A stretch of 64,000 bases of DNA from contig CAMPHJ010000003.1 of the NCBI GenBank assembly GCA_946885845.1, positions 124,001 to 188,000 on the forward strand, given 5' to 3'. Source of the DNA: an uncultured Sphingobium sp. (GTDB lineage Bacteria > Pseudomonadota > Alphaproteobacteria > Sphingomonadales > Sphingomonadaceae). The notes below the pieces were generated by a model that was given only the letters and a program-made list of their open reading frames with translations, was not told the origin of the DNA and did not search any database. Shown piece by piece: positions 26,152 to 34,520 of this stretch (its first letter is position 1; each line of letters begins with the position of its first letter). The position numbers and the translations under genes are program-made.

Positions 26152-26672
26152 GTGCGGCGTTCCTCTGCCGACCGCAGGACTTCATAGGCGGCCTGGATCG
26201 TCTGAAAGCGGACCGCGGCGTCCGCGTCGCCGGGCTTCACATCAGGATGATTTTCCTTGGCCAGACGCCGCCAGCTTTTTTTCACCGCATCGAAATCGGC
26301 ATCGTCTTCCAGGTCGAGCGCCTTGAGCGCATGCATTTCGTCGCGGGACCGGCTGCCGTCGCCGGGGCCGCCCCAACCATGATAGGCGCTGTTCTGATAC
26401 CCACCCGCATCACGCCGCTCCGCCCGCTCGCGCTGTTCCCGCTCCTCCTTGTCCAGCCCCTGAAAATAGTCCCAGTTGCGGTTATATTCGCCCGCATGAT
26501 CGGCACAAAAATACCAGCGATCCGGGCTGTTAGGGGATTTCGGCGCGGGACAGTCGCCTGGTTTATCACAACCATGGCGGTCGCACATGCGCACCTGTTG
26601 CGCCTCACGCGAAGAGCCGTAGCTGCGCCAGCGGGGAAAGCCCCAGTCATTTGATCGGCTGCTGCGTGCCAT
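26124..26672 (-). CDS. J-domain protein with Cys/His-rich N-terminal region
   Basis: A 182-residue protein. The C-terminal third (about 115-175) is a J domain with LKALDLEDDADFDAVKKSWR, the HPD motif in LAKENHPDVKPGDADAAVRF, and QAAYEVL. This end should activate a DnaK-type chaperone. The N-terminal part has CDRHGCDKPGDCPAP and WYFCADHAGEYNRNWDYF, Cys and His pairs that could bind zinc. The order, metal-site region first and J domain last, is the reverse of classical DnaJ. Probable partner gene is the overlapping ferredoxin-like gene. Confidence 0.85.
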   Translation of the reverse strand: MARSSRSNDWGFPRWRSYGSSREAQQVRMCDRHGCDKPGDCPAPKSPNSPDRWYFCADHAGEYNRNWDYFQGLDKEEREQRERAERRDAGGYQNSAYHGWGGPGDGSRSRDEMHALKALDLEDDADFDAVKKSWRRLAKENHPDVKPGDADAAVRFQTIQAAYEVLRSAEERRTWKPRETVD

Positions 26673-26768
26673 CGGTCCAAATTAGTTAAGCCGAAGGCAG
26701 AACGCCACCCGGCAGTTGATGAAAAACCGCTATCCGTCCTTCCCACCTACCGATGGGGAGTATCTAGA

Positions 26769-26814
26769 GCATCGTGCGCAAAAGTGGGAACCGGTTTTGC
26801 GCTTCAAACGATGC
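26769..26814. repeat. Hairpin repeat of a type common in alphaproteobacteria
   Basis: GCATCGTGCGCAAAA pairs with TTTTGCGC and ACGATGC across an 11-base loop. The AGCATCGTGCGCAAAAGTGG and AACCGGTTTTGCGC wording resembles an intergenic repeat I recall from rhizobia and relatives. It lies just beyond the rnpB terminator. Only one copy in the window. Confidence 0.6.
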
Positions 26815-26819
26815 GATAA

Positions 26820-26868
26820 CAAAAAACCAGAGCGCGCGACCTGCGTCCGATTAAACGCAGCGCGCTCT
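26820..26868 (-). terminator. Rho-independent terminator of rnpB
   Basis: On the minus strand AGAGCGCGC pairs with GCGCGCTCT, with an inner TGCGT/ACGCA helix, followed by six T. It begins two bases after the 3' end of the RNase P RNA. Confidence 0.85.
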
Positions 26869-26869
26869 A

Positions 26870-27275
26870 AATGCCAGAGGGCCTGTAAGCCGGGTTCTGT
26901 CCACCCCGTTTCCGGGGATGGGCGGCCATTCCTCTAGGGGACGGATTGCTCCGCCCCTCAAGCAACCAACCCGGGCGATCTCAGCCGAAACAGGCCTAGC
27001 AGCGCAGTCCTTTCGAACTACCTGCGCGCCGCCCCTATTCGGTCTTGCTCCCGGTGGGGTTTACCGTGCCGCCTTGCGTTGCCGCAGACGCGGTGCGCTC
27101 TTACCGCACCCTTTCAATTTCGCTGGACCTAAGTCTTAGCGACCTGCTTTCTGTTGCACTGTCCCTTGGATCACTCCAGCCGGCCGTTAGCCGGCACCGT
27201 CATTTCGTGGAGCCCGGACTTTCCTCGCCGTGGAAGTTACCCGCCACGCCGCGGCCGCCCGGCCCTCTGGCACGA
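26870..27275 (-). ncRNA. rnpB: RNase P RNA (bacterial type A)
   Basis: The catalytic RNA that trims tRNA 5' leaders. On the minus strand it has GAGGAAAGTCCGGGCTCCAC in the P4/CR-I region, ACAGAAAGCAGGTCGC and AAGGGTGCGGTAAGAGCGCA in the conserved core, and the CR-V/3' end GGACAGAACCCGGCTTACAG. The ends GTGCCAGAGGGCC (near 27273) and GGCCCTCTGGCAT (near 26870) form a 13-bp P1 helix, which fixes both termini to within a few bases. A promoter lies upstream and a terminator follows. About 405 bases, normal size. Confidence 0.95.
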
Positions 27276-27278
27276 CGC

Positions 27279-27307
27279 GCTATACACATGGCGCGGGCAT
27301 CCGTCAT
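27279..27307 (-). promoter_or_regulatory. Putative sigma-70 promoter of rnpB
   Basis: On the minus strand ATGACG and TATAGC are separated by 17 bases, and the -10 box ends about six bases before the P1 helix begins. Matches to consensus are modest (4 of 6 each), but position and spacing are what a stable-RNA promoter needs. Confidence 0.55.
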
Positions 27308-27313
27308 CCCCAC

Positions 27314-28012
27314 TTATTCATCGCCCCTGGGCTTGGGCAGCAGCAGCGCCAGCAGGATGGCGCGGCATTCGCCATCGATGATCCCGTCGATCAGTTCGGG
27401 GCGAAATCGTCTCTGGAACGCGACCACCGCCGCTTCCGGCTCGGCAATGTCATAGCCAAAACGCTCCAGCGCCAGCATGAATCCGCCGTCGCTCCAATGC
27501 GGATCCATCAGATTCCTGGTCGGTCGCGGCAGGGCCAGGCGCAACCGGGCCAATTGCCCCCATGGGAACAATTCGCCAGGATCCTGCTTGCGGGCGGGAG
27601 CGATGTCACTATGCCCGACGATGTTGCCGCGCGTGATCCCGTGCCGTTGGATAATGTCATGCATCAACGGGATCAACGACCCTATCTGAACGTCAGGAAA
27701 TGGCCGATAACCCCATTCATGGCCGGGATTGATGATCTCTATTCCGATGCTGGCCGAATTGATATCGTCAATTCCCCGCCAATATGAGCGCCCCGCATGC
27801 CAGGCGCGCTTCGCCTCATCGACCATGCGGACGATCTGACCATCCTCGGCCACGACATAATGGGCCGAAACCTTCGATTGCGCGCTGGCGAGCCAGTTGA
27901 TCGCGCTCGCAGCGTCAGGCATCCCGGTATAATGCAACACCAGCATGGACACAGGCAGGCTGCGCTCGTCAAAATTGGGGGAAGGCGTGTCGATCATTGG
28001 AATGTCGGTCAT
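27314..28012 (-). CDS. N-acetylmuramoyl-L-alanine amidase, AmpD/AmiD type with peptidoglycan-binding tail
   Basis: A 232-residue zinc amidase that cuts muramic acid-peptide bonds. The Amidase_2 domain has the zinc His in SMLVLHYTGMPDAASA, SAHYVVAEDGQIVRMVDE, SIGIEIINPGHEWGYRPFPD and the zinc site IVGHSDIAPARKQDPGELFP. A C-terminal PG_binding-like region (about 185-232) has FGYDIAEPEAAVVAFQRRFR. No signal peptide is visible, which suggests cytoplasmic muropeptide recycling. ATG 28012 is chosen, 48 bases inside the longest frame. It follows cheR in the same direction. Confidence 0.9.
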   Translation of the reverse strand: MTDIPMIDTPSPNFDERSLPVSMLVLHYTGMPDAASAINWLASAQSKVSAHYVVAEDGQIVRMVDEAKRAWHAGRSYWRGIDDINSASIGIEIINPGHEWGYRPFPDVQIGSLIPLMHDIIQRHGITRGNIVGHSDIAPARKQDPGELFPWGQLARLRLALPRPTRNLMDPHWSDGGFMLALERFGYDIAEPEAAVVAFQRRFRPELIDGIIDGECRAILLALLLPKPRGDE

Positions 28013-28152
28013 CGCCAGAACTCTGTTCCCACCCATATCTGCCGATCGCCCTGGATACACCCGACCGCACTTGCCTGACCATGGCGCAGAGCGGGCGGGT
28101 GATCAAGCAACCCTGTTTCGCACCTGCAAAGGCGACGGAAGGGGCCGCGCGC

Positions 28153-29025
28153 TTATCCGGCTCGCCTGACGGATTCGTCCGCCGCATCAGGGATCACCGG
28201 CTTTCGACCATAGCTTCCCCGGAATTCGGGGTGTGGCGTGAAATCTTCGCTGTGACCGATCACGGTTTCACCTGCCCCCAGCAGGAGCACGGATTGCGGA
28301 TGGCTGTGGCGGGCCAGCAGGCGCAGGACATCCTGCCGCCGCTCCGGTGTGAAATACAACAGCACGTTGCGGCAAAGCAAAAGGTCATATTCGCCCGAAG
28401 GCGCACGTGGCTCGAACAGATTATCGGTCCTGAACTCGATCATCCGCCGCAATTCGGGGCTGGCATGCCAATCGTCGCCGACCGGCTCGAACCACTTGAT
28501 CAGGTCTCCCACGGAAAGGCCGCGCTGCACGTCCATTTGCGTGAATATGCCTGATCGCGCCTGATCGACGGCGGCAGTGGAAATGTCGGTTGCCAGTATC
28601 TCGATCCGCCATCCACGCCACCGCGCCATGTCATTTTGAAACTGGATCGCGAGCGAATAGGCTTCCTGGCCGGTCGAACATCCCGCGCTCCATATGCGCA
28701 GCACCCGGTCCTTCCGCTTCATGTGGATGGACGGCAGTATCTGACGGTTAAGCATGTCGAATATCTGCAAATCGCGAAAAAAGCTGCTTTCGTTATTGAG
28801 CAGCGCATTGATGATCGCGTCCTCAAGGCTACTGTCCCGCCTCGCCAACAGCTTCGCGGCCAGCTCATCGATCTCAGAAACACCATGGGCGCGCATCACA
28901 GGCTTCAGCGCCGTTTCCATCCGCCATGCACGGCTTTCGGACAATATCTGTCCTGTGCGCGACGCCAGCAGGGCAGAAAAGATGCGAGCGCCGCCCTGCT
29001 GCGGCGATTCATTGGAAGGCTTCAA
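28153..29025 (-). CDS. cheR: Chemotaxis protein methyltransferase CheR
   Basis: A 290-residue SAM-dependent enzyme that methylates glutamates on chemoreceptors. The N-terminal helical domain holds NNESSFFRDLQIFDML. The catalytic domain has RIWSAGCSTGQEAYSLAIQF (SAM motif), EILATDISTAAVDQARSG and DLLLCRNVLLYFTPERR. The TTG at 29025 overlaps the cheB stop as TTGA and gives the normal length; the longer frame to 29136 lies entirely within cheB. Last che gene of the operon. Confidence 0.95.
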   Translation of the reverse strand: MKPSNESPQQGGARIFSALLASRTGQILSESRAWRMETALKPVMRAHGVSEIDELAAKLLARRDSSLEDAIINALLNNESSFFRDLQIFDMLNRQILPSIHMKRKDRVLRIWSAGCSTGQEAYSLAIQFQNDMARWRGWRIEILATDISTAAVDQARSGIFTQMDVQRGLSVGDLIKWFEPVGDDWHASPELRRMIEFRTDNLFEPRAPSGEYDLLLCRNVLLYFTPERRQDVLRLLARHSHPQSVLLLGAGETVIGHSEDFTPHPEFRGSYGRKPVIPDAADESVRRAG

Positions 29026-30110
29026 TGTGTCAACCCTTTGCTCTTTCCGCGCCGCGCTACAAAATCCATGATGGCTCCCGGCTCCAGCAGCGCGCAACTC
29101 AACCCCGCGCTGGCCACTGATCCCGGCATCCCCCATACGACGCTGCTCGCTTCATTTTGCGCGACGATCCACCCTCCGGCCGCCACGATATTGCGCGCGC
29201 CCGCCGTTCCATCCCGTCCCATGCCGGTCAGGACGATGCCTGCCGCACCCTTGCCATAGGCATCCGCCATGCTGACGAACATCGGATCCACGCCCGGCAG
29301 GTATCCGCCAGCCGTGCGTTCCGGGTTCAGGGCGATTATGACGCGGTCCTCCAGCACCCGCCGCACCTGCAAACTGGCGTCGCCAGGCGCGACATAGATA
29401 ATATTGGGCTTAACGGTCTCACCCTGCTCGGCGACCTTGACGCGCAGGGGGGTCATTCGTCCCATCTGCTGCGTGAAATAGGATGTGAAGCTGGCTGGCA
29501 GATGCTGCGTCACCAGAATCGGAACGCCCAACGGAGCAGACATGCCCGCGAACAACTTGCCCAGCGCATGAATGCCTCCCGTCGATGCGCCGATGCCAAG
29601 GCAGGCGATCGGCGCCTGAACCCGGCTGCACACCACCGGCACCTTCACGCCGGTTCCAGCCGGGGCCGGAACGTCGCTAGCCGCCAGACGGGACAAGCGA
29701 TCGATCAGCATCCGGGGGAACTGCTCGCCATAGCTGCCGCTACCCGGCTTGGCGCAGATATCGCTCGCACCCAGCGCCAGGGCATCCATGGCAGCCGCGC
29801 TTCCTTCGTCGCAATTGCCCGAAAGTATCACGACCTTCCCCTGCGGATTGGCGCGCAATATCGCGGGCAGAGCGACCAGCCCGCTTTGGCCGGGCAGTTC
29901 GATGTCCAGCAGGACCAGATCGACCTGCTCCCCGGCCAGATAGTCCAATGCATGTTCGGCGCTGTTGGTTTTGTGCACGACCTGAAACGCCGGATCGCCG
30001 TTCAATATGCGTTCGATCACCGTCCGCACCACGACCGAATCGTCGACCACCATCACGCGGATCGCGCTGGATTGGCTGTTGTTGACCATGGTCTGCTGGA
30101 CGGCGGACAT
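29022..30110 (-). CDS. cheB: Chemotaxis methylesterase/response regulator CheB
   Basis: A 362-residue protein. The N-terminal receiver domain has RVMVVDDSVVVRTVIERIL, acceptor Asp in LVLLDIELPGQSGL and the CAKPGSGS lysine. The C-terminal esterase has the Ser of CLGIGASTGGIHAL, His of LVTQHLPASF and Asp of VLTGMGRDGTAGA. It removes methyl groups added by CheR and is activated by CheA phosphorylation. It overlaps cheR by four bases and lies downstream of cheY. Confidence 0.96.
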   Translation of the reverse strand: MSAVQQTMVNNSQSSAIRVMVVDDSVVVRTVIERILNGDPAFQVVHKTNSAEHALDYLAGEQVDLVLLDIELPGQSGLVALPAILRANPQGKVVILSGNCDEGSAAAMDALALGASDICAKPGSGSYGEQFPRMLIDRLSRLAASDVPAPAGTGVKVPVVCSRVQAPIACLGIGASTGGIHALGKLFAGMSAPLGVPILVTQHLPASFTSYFTQQMGRMTPLRVKVAEQGETVKPNIIYVAPGDASLQVRRVLEDRVIIALNPERTAGGYLPGVDPMFVSMADAYGKGAAGIVLTGMGRDGTAGARNIVAAGGWIVAQNEASSVVWGMPGSVASAGLSCALLEPGAIMDFVARRGKSKGLTH

Positions 30111-30154
30111 CGATTGGCTTTCGGGCGGGGACGAAGGATAAGCGAATCGGCTTG

Positions 30155-30520
30155 TCAGATCACTCCGACGATCGACAGCTTGCTTTCCAGCGTTTCGCGG
30201 TCGAATGGCTTCATGACATATTCGTCCGCGCCAGCTTCAACCGCCGCCTTGATATGGCTGATGCCATTTTCGGTGGTGCAGAATATGATCTTGGGCCGCG
30301 CCGTCACCTTTGCGGTCGACAGGGCCTGAAGGAATTCCATCCCGCTCATCACCGGCATGTTCCAGTCCAGCAGCACGACATCAGGAGCCGCCGCTTCGCA
30401 TTGGGTCAGGGCATCCTGTCCATCCACCGCTTCAGTGACCGACAGGTCCAGCGATTCCAATATGTGCCGCGCAACTTTACGGATGACTTTGGAATCATCG
30501 ACTACCAGGCAGTTTTTCAT
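30155..30520 (-). CDS. cheY: Single-domain response regulator CheY
   Basis: A 121-residue receiver domain with CLVVDDSKVIRKVARHIL, acceptor Asp in VVLLDWNMPVMSGMEFL, the Thr in IIFCTTENGI and Lys in YVMKPFDRETLESKL. ATG 30520 has AGGGA upstream; the longer frame to 30571 adds only non-homologous residues. It should relay the CheA signal, to a flagellar motor or, since no flagellar genes are in view, to some other output. Confidence 0.93.
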   Translation of the reverse strand: MKNCLVVDDSKVIRKVARHILESLDLSVTEAVDGQDALTQCEAAAPDVVLLDWNMPVMSGMEFLQALSTAKVTARPKIIFCTTENGISHIKAAVEAGADEYVMKPFDRETLESKLSIVGVI

Positions 30521-30610
30521 GAGCGTCCCTTTTTGAATTTCTGCAACCCGTCCGACGGGCCTAACCGACAAAGCCGATCAATTGGTAAACACGCACAGAT
30601 TCGAACAACT

Positions 30611-31048
30611 TCATGCCGCCTGCGCCAGCGATCCGGTTTCGATAAAGCTGGCGAGGGAGACGAGCAGATATGGCTGATCCTCATGCTCGACGATCGCGCG
30701 GGCATAGGGCGTCCAGGCGGGGTTGAGTTGACCGCGCAGAGGCAACCCTCCATCCGGCACCTGGCAAATGTCGTGGACAGCATCGACCATCAGGCCGTAG
30801 CTGTGTCCACTGATCTCCGCGATGATGGCGTAGCTGCGTTCTCCAGCAAAGATGGCCTTCCCCCGGATGAGCGCGGGCACATCGATGATGGTGAGGACGC
30901 GACTGCGCAGCGCAGACAGGCCCGCCACATGCGCGGCCATTCCCGGCACCGGCGAAACTTCGGCCAGGCGCACGACGGCCTCGACCTCATGCGCATCCAC
31001 CGCCACCCTGGTGCCCGCTAGCGTCGCGAGAAGATAAAGCTGATCCAT
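30611..31048 (-). CDS. cheW: CheW-like coupling protein
   Basis: A 145-residue protein with a CheW fold: YLLATLAGTRVAVDAHEVEA, SPVPGMAAHVAGLSALRSRV, LTIIDVPALI and SYGLMVDAVHDICQVPDG. It couples CheA to chemoreceptors in signalling arrays. Gene order cheA-cheW-cheY supports the call. The sequence is quite diverged from enteric CheW. Confidence 0.9.
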   Translation of the reverse strand: MDQLYLLATLAGTRVAVDAHEVEAVVRLAEVSPVPGMAAHVAGLSALRSRVLTIIDVPALIRGKAIFAGERSYAIIAEISGHSYGLMVDAVHDICQVPDGGLPLRGQLNPAWTPYARAIVEHEDQPYLLVSLASFIETGSLAQAA

Positions 31049-31058
31049 GGCTGCTCCT

Positions 31059-33437
31059 TCAGCGCCCGACGCCGGCGATAGCGGCCATCAGCGCATCCTG
31101 GTCATATCGATAAATGCTGCCGTCCCGCGGTCCCGATGGCCGCGGCGACGCGCGCAGGTGAACGATTCGGCAGCCTAGCGTTTCGGCGGCCTGCGACAGG
31201 TCCGGCCCGGAACTCAGCACGACATCCAACGGGTCGACCGGCTCGTCAGTCGGCAGGCCCAGAACCACCTCATGCCCCGCCTGCCGAAGTAGGGGCGCCA
31301 GTATTTCACGCGTCCAGCCGTCATCCCCGTCCGCCAGGACACAACGGCCCCGCGACCGCTCATGGACCGGCTCACCGTGTAACCCGGCGAACAGGGCAAA
31401 GGGGTTGATGACCTCCAGATGTTCGCCATCGATCACGGACACGCCGCTCAACATGCCATGCATGGCCACCATGTCGGGGACCAATGGCATGTCGATGATG
31501 TCCAGCACCGCCGCCACCGGATAGCAGGCCTCGCGCGCGCCATCACGGATACGCAGCGCAGAAACAGTTGAAGCGCCGAAGCTGTGGACGCCGTTGACCA
31601 CCGGCACCAACCCGCCATCCAGCCGGACGAATGCGCGAGCGCCTGACCGGCCGAACGACGCTGTGTCGATATCCTCGACCCGTTCTACCACCGACAGCTG
31701 GATCAGCCTGCGTTCCCCGGAAAGCTCCTCGAACCGCAGCGCCGGGATCATCTCTACCGCCGCTCCGTTTATCTCATCTTCTTCCAGGTGACGCTGGGCG
31801 CAATCGTCAACGACGTTGGGCAGGTCCGCCGCATTGGCAAGGCCTGCCGCGTCCAGCAGCAACATCGGCTTGCCATTGTCCGGCAGCGTCATGCCAGCAT
31901 AAACGCCGCTCGCCATGATCAGTGGGGATGCAGGACGTATAACCAGTTCCTCATGGTTTTCGACCGCCGCGACGCCCATGGCAAAGGGAACACCCGTGCC
32001 GGACCGCACCACCATGATAGTCCTGGGACCGCTTTGAGGCAGCGTTTCCATCCCCAGCACATGTTCCAGGTCGATCATGGAATGGCGCACGGATCGGATC
32101 GTCGCGATCTTGGCTCCACCCACTTCGACGATCCGCAGCATGGCATTGTTATCGTGCAATATCTCCACCACCGCGGCGCGCGGCATGGCAAAATGCAGCC
32201 CGCCTGCCCGGACGATAAGACCCGGAATGATCGTCAGCGTCAAAGGCACGCGCAAAATGATGCGCAGCCCCCTGCCCGGCTGATTATCGAGCGAGATGAT
32301 CCCGCCGATCCGCTCCACATTGGCCCGGACCACGTCCATCCCGACGCCCCGGCCCGAAATTGCCGTTATCTGCTGCGCGGTCGACAGGCCCGGATGGAAA
32401 ATAAGCTCCAGCTTTTCTGCTTCGCTCATGCGATTCGCCGCGTCCCGCGTCAGCGTTTCGGCAAGCACGGCCTTTTCGACCAGCCGCTGCGTATCGATGC
32501 CCTGACCATCGTCGCTGATCTCGATCACGATCTGGTTGCCCGACTGACGAGCCTCCAGCTTCAGCGCGCCGACTTCGGGCTTGCCTAGCGCGCGCCGACG
32601 ATCAGGCGTTTCGATGCCATGGTCGATGCTGTTGCGGACGATGTGGGTCAGCGGATCGACCACCATCTCCACCATCTCGCGGTCCATTTCCACATCGCCG
32701 CCTTCCAGCGTCAGGTCGATGCGTTTGCCCAATTCCCTCCCCAGATCACGGACCATGCGCGGGATCGCAGTGAACAGGCGGTCGACGCGCTGCATCCGCG
32801 TCTTCGATATCGCGTCGCGCATGTCAGCGACGCAGGTCGATAGTCGTTCGAATGCGCTTTCCAGTTCTGGATCGCCCGACCGTTCCCGCATCTGCCGGGA
32901 CAATTCGTTGCGCGCCAGCACCATGTCGGACACGCCGTTCATCAACTGGTCGATCAGCGAAAGCGGCAGGCGAATGGTCCGCGGCACCGCTTGCGTCCCG
33001 CCCGGCCGAACGCGTTGTTCCGGTGCGGGCGCGACGGTCGGTCCCGTTTCCAGCGCGATGTTGCCGGGTGCATCGGCGGACAGGGCCCCGATCAGCAAAT
33101 CGTCATTTTCATCGGGCAGTGCAGCGCCGATCGCCACGGCTTGGGCCAACTCGCCAATCCGGTCCATGACGCCCAGCACCGCGCTAACGGTCGCCGGGTC
33201 GGGGCTGCGCTGCCCGCTGCGTAAATCCGACAGGACGTCTTCGGCCGCATGGCTCAACCGCTCGAAACGCGGCAGGTTCAGGAAACCGCAGCTGCCCTTG
33301 ACCGTGTGGAAAAATCGGAAAATAGCATCCAGCCGGTCGCGATCACTGGGATCGGCTTCCCAGGCGACAACCTCACCGGCGAGCGCTTCCAGCGTTTCCT
33401 GCGTCTCGGCAATAAATTCCTGAAGTAGATCGTCCAT
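31059..33437 (-). CDS. cheA: Chemotaxis histidine kinase CheA with two CheW-like modules and a REC-like tail
   Basis: A 792-residue kinase. The Hpt domain (1-105) has phosphorylated His44 in FRFFHTVKGSCGFLNLP. The dimerisation helices lie near 155-225. The ATPase domain shows VDPLTHIVRNSIDHGIETPD, EISDDGQGIDTQRLVEKA and ISGRGVGMDVVRANVERIGG. A CheW domain follows near 395-540, then a second CheW-like segment near 560-695 with PVVNGVHSFGASTVS and AVLDIIDMPLVPDMVA. The end (about 700-792) looks like a receiver domain (VLADGDDGWTREILAPLLRQ), but at the acceptor position it reads VVLSSGPD without Asp. No P2-like CheY-docking domain is evident. Confidence 0.95.
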   Translation of the reverse strand: MDDLLQEFIAETQETLEALAGEVVAWEADPSDRDRLDAIFRFFHTVKGSCGFLNLPRFERLSHAAEDVLSDLRSGQRSPDPATVSAVLGVMDRIGELAQAVAIGAALPDENDDLLIGALSADAPGNIALETGPTVAPAPEQRVRPGGTQAVPRTIRLPLSLIDQLMNGVSDMVLARNELSRQMRERSGDPELESAFERLSTCVADMRDAISKTRMQRVDRLFTAIPRMVRDLGRELGKRIDLTLEGGDVEMDREMVEMVVDPLTHIVRNSIDHGIETPDRRRALGKPEVGALKLEARQSGNQIVIEISDDGQGIDTQRLVEKAVLAETLTRDAANRMSEAEKLELIFHPGLSTAQQITAISGRGVGMDVVRANVERIGGIISLDNQPGRGLRIILRVPLTLTIIPGLIVRAGGLHFAMPRAAVVEILHDNNAMLRIVEVGGAKIATIRSVRHSMIDLEHVLGMETLPQSGPRTIMVVRSGTGVPFAMGVAAVENHEELVIRPASPLIMASGVYAGMTLPDNGKPMLLLDAAGLANAADLPNVVDDCAQRHLEEDEINGAAVEMIPALRFEELSGERRLIQLSVVERVEDIDTASFGRSGARAFVRLDGGLVPVVNGVHSFGASTVSALRIRDGAREACYPVAAVLDIIDMPLVPDMVAMHGMLSGVSVIDGEHLEVINPFALFAGLHGEPVHERSRGRCVLADGDDGWTREILAPLLRQAGHEVVLGLPTDEPVDPLDVVLSSGPDLSQAAETLGCRIVHLRASPRPSGPRDGSIYRYDQDALMAAIAGVGR

Positions 33438-33516
33438 TCTTACGTCCCACGGATCCGCGCGACAGCACCATGGGACAGCGTGGTTAAATCGCCGTTAAAG
33501 CGATGAAGTCCTGCAC

Positions 33517-33552
33517 GAAAATGGGCGCCGCAACCTTCGTCACGGCGCCCAT
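33517..33552 (-). terminator. Terminator after the small lipoprotein gene
   Basis: On the minus strand ATGGGCGCCG and CGGCGCCCAT form a 10-bp stem with a 12-base loop, followed by TTTTCG. It lies about 25 bases after the lipoprotein stop and upstream of cheA, insulating the che operon. Confidence 0.65.
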
Positions 33553-33576
33553 TCGGCTTAGCTTCAGAAACGAAAC

Positions 33577-33843
33577 TTAGCGGTTTTCGACGGCATCCGC
33601 AGCGGCTTCACCCGCTTCACGTGTCGCTTCAGCCTTATTTTCCAGCGAATCCGCGGCGTTTTCAGCAGCGGCTTCAGCGTTACCGGCAAGGTTGTCGGCC
33701 ATGGCTTCCATGTTAGCCGCCTGGTTGTCGAGTGCGTCCGCCTGATTCTCGTAAGCGTTCTCGACCTGGTTTTCCTGCTTCGAATCGCACGCTGCGAGTG
33801 CGATCAAGCTGGCGAGGCCCAGAACTGAGACGATGGTTTTCAC
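33577..33843 (-). CDS. Small Ala/Asn/Glu-rich lipoprotein
   Basis: An 88-residue protein. A signal peptide, VKTIVSVLGLASLIALAAC, ends in a lipobox (LAAC) with Cys at position 19. The mature part is a highly polar, helical, coiled-coil-like chain of repeats such as ENQADALDNQAANMEAMADN and ENAADSLENKAEATREAGEA. GTG 33843 is supported by AGGAG seven bases upstream. Composition recalls Lpp-like or entericidin-like envelope lipoproteins, but there is no clear homology. Function unknown. Confidence 0.7.
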   Translation of the reverse strand: MKTIVSVLGLASLIALAACDSKQENQVENAYENQADALDNQAANMEAMADNLAGNAEAAAENAADSLENKAEATREAGEAAADAVENR

Positions 33844-33990
33844 GGCGTATTCTCCTGTTGCGCCCCCTGGGGCTGACGTCATTCGGCAAGGATCCGGGCC
33901 GCACATGCAGCCTTGGGACCCTGACGCCGATCAACTGGCCGCGCGAAGGTTGGTTCCCGTCGCACAACTCCTTTCGTCGCAGAAACGATA

Positions 33991-34419
33991 TTATTTTTTC
34001 AGCGAGTCCCGAATTTCCCGCAACAGCATGATGTCTTCGGGCGTGGCGGCAGGCGCAGCTTCGGGCTTGGGCATCAGCCTGTTCACCGTGCGCACCAACA
34101 TGAAAATGATGAAGGCAAGGATCAGGAAGTTGACCAATACGGTCAGGAATTCGCCCCATCCCAGCATGGCGACGCCAGCGCCCTTCAAATCCGCATAGCT
34201 TTGCGGGTTCCCGCCAAAGCCCGCTGGAATTTCACCCAGACGGATGAAGTACCGCGAAAAATCGGCTCCACCCAACAGATATCCGACCACTGGCATGATG
34301 ATATCATCGGTCAGCGACTTGGTAATGGTGGCGAAAGCGCCGCCGATGATGACGCCAACGGCCAGATCGATCACATTGCCACGGTTGATAAATGTCTTGA
34401 ATTCCGTGATCAGCCCCAT
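33991..34419 (-). CDS. mscL: Large-conductance mechanosensitive channel MscL
   Basis: A 142-residue inner-membrane channel that opens under membrane tension to release solutes during osmotic downshock. It starts [20 protein letters not shown] with helix 1 [19 protein letters not shown], then [12 protein letters not shown], and helix 2 [20 protein letters not shown]. It ends in the charged helix [11 protein letters not shown]. The longer frame to 34479 lacks homology. Divergent from lemA. Confidence 0.97.
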   Translation of the reverse strand: MGLITEFKTFINRGNVIDLAVGVIIGGAFATITKSLTDDIIMPVVGYLLGGADFSRYFIRLGEIPAGFGGNPQSYADLKGAGVAMLGWGEFLTVLVNFLILAFIIFMLVRTVNRLMPKPEAAPAATPEDIMLLREIRDSLKK

Positions 34420-34520
34420 GGTGAACCCCTTGTCCTCATTGCGATAAAACAGAATGGGCCGTTGCGCGCATGCCGACAACCACCTATTTCCGGGGACGCA
34501 ACAAAAGCTGAGGATGTTTC

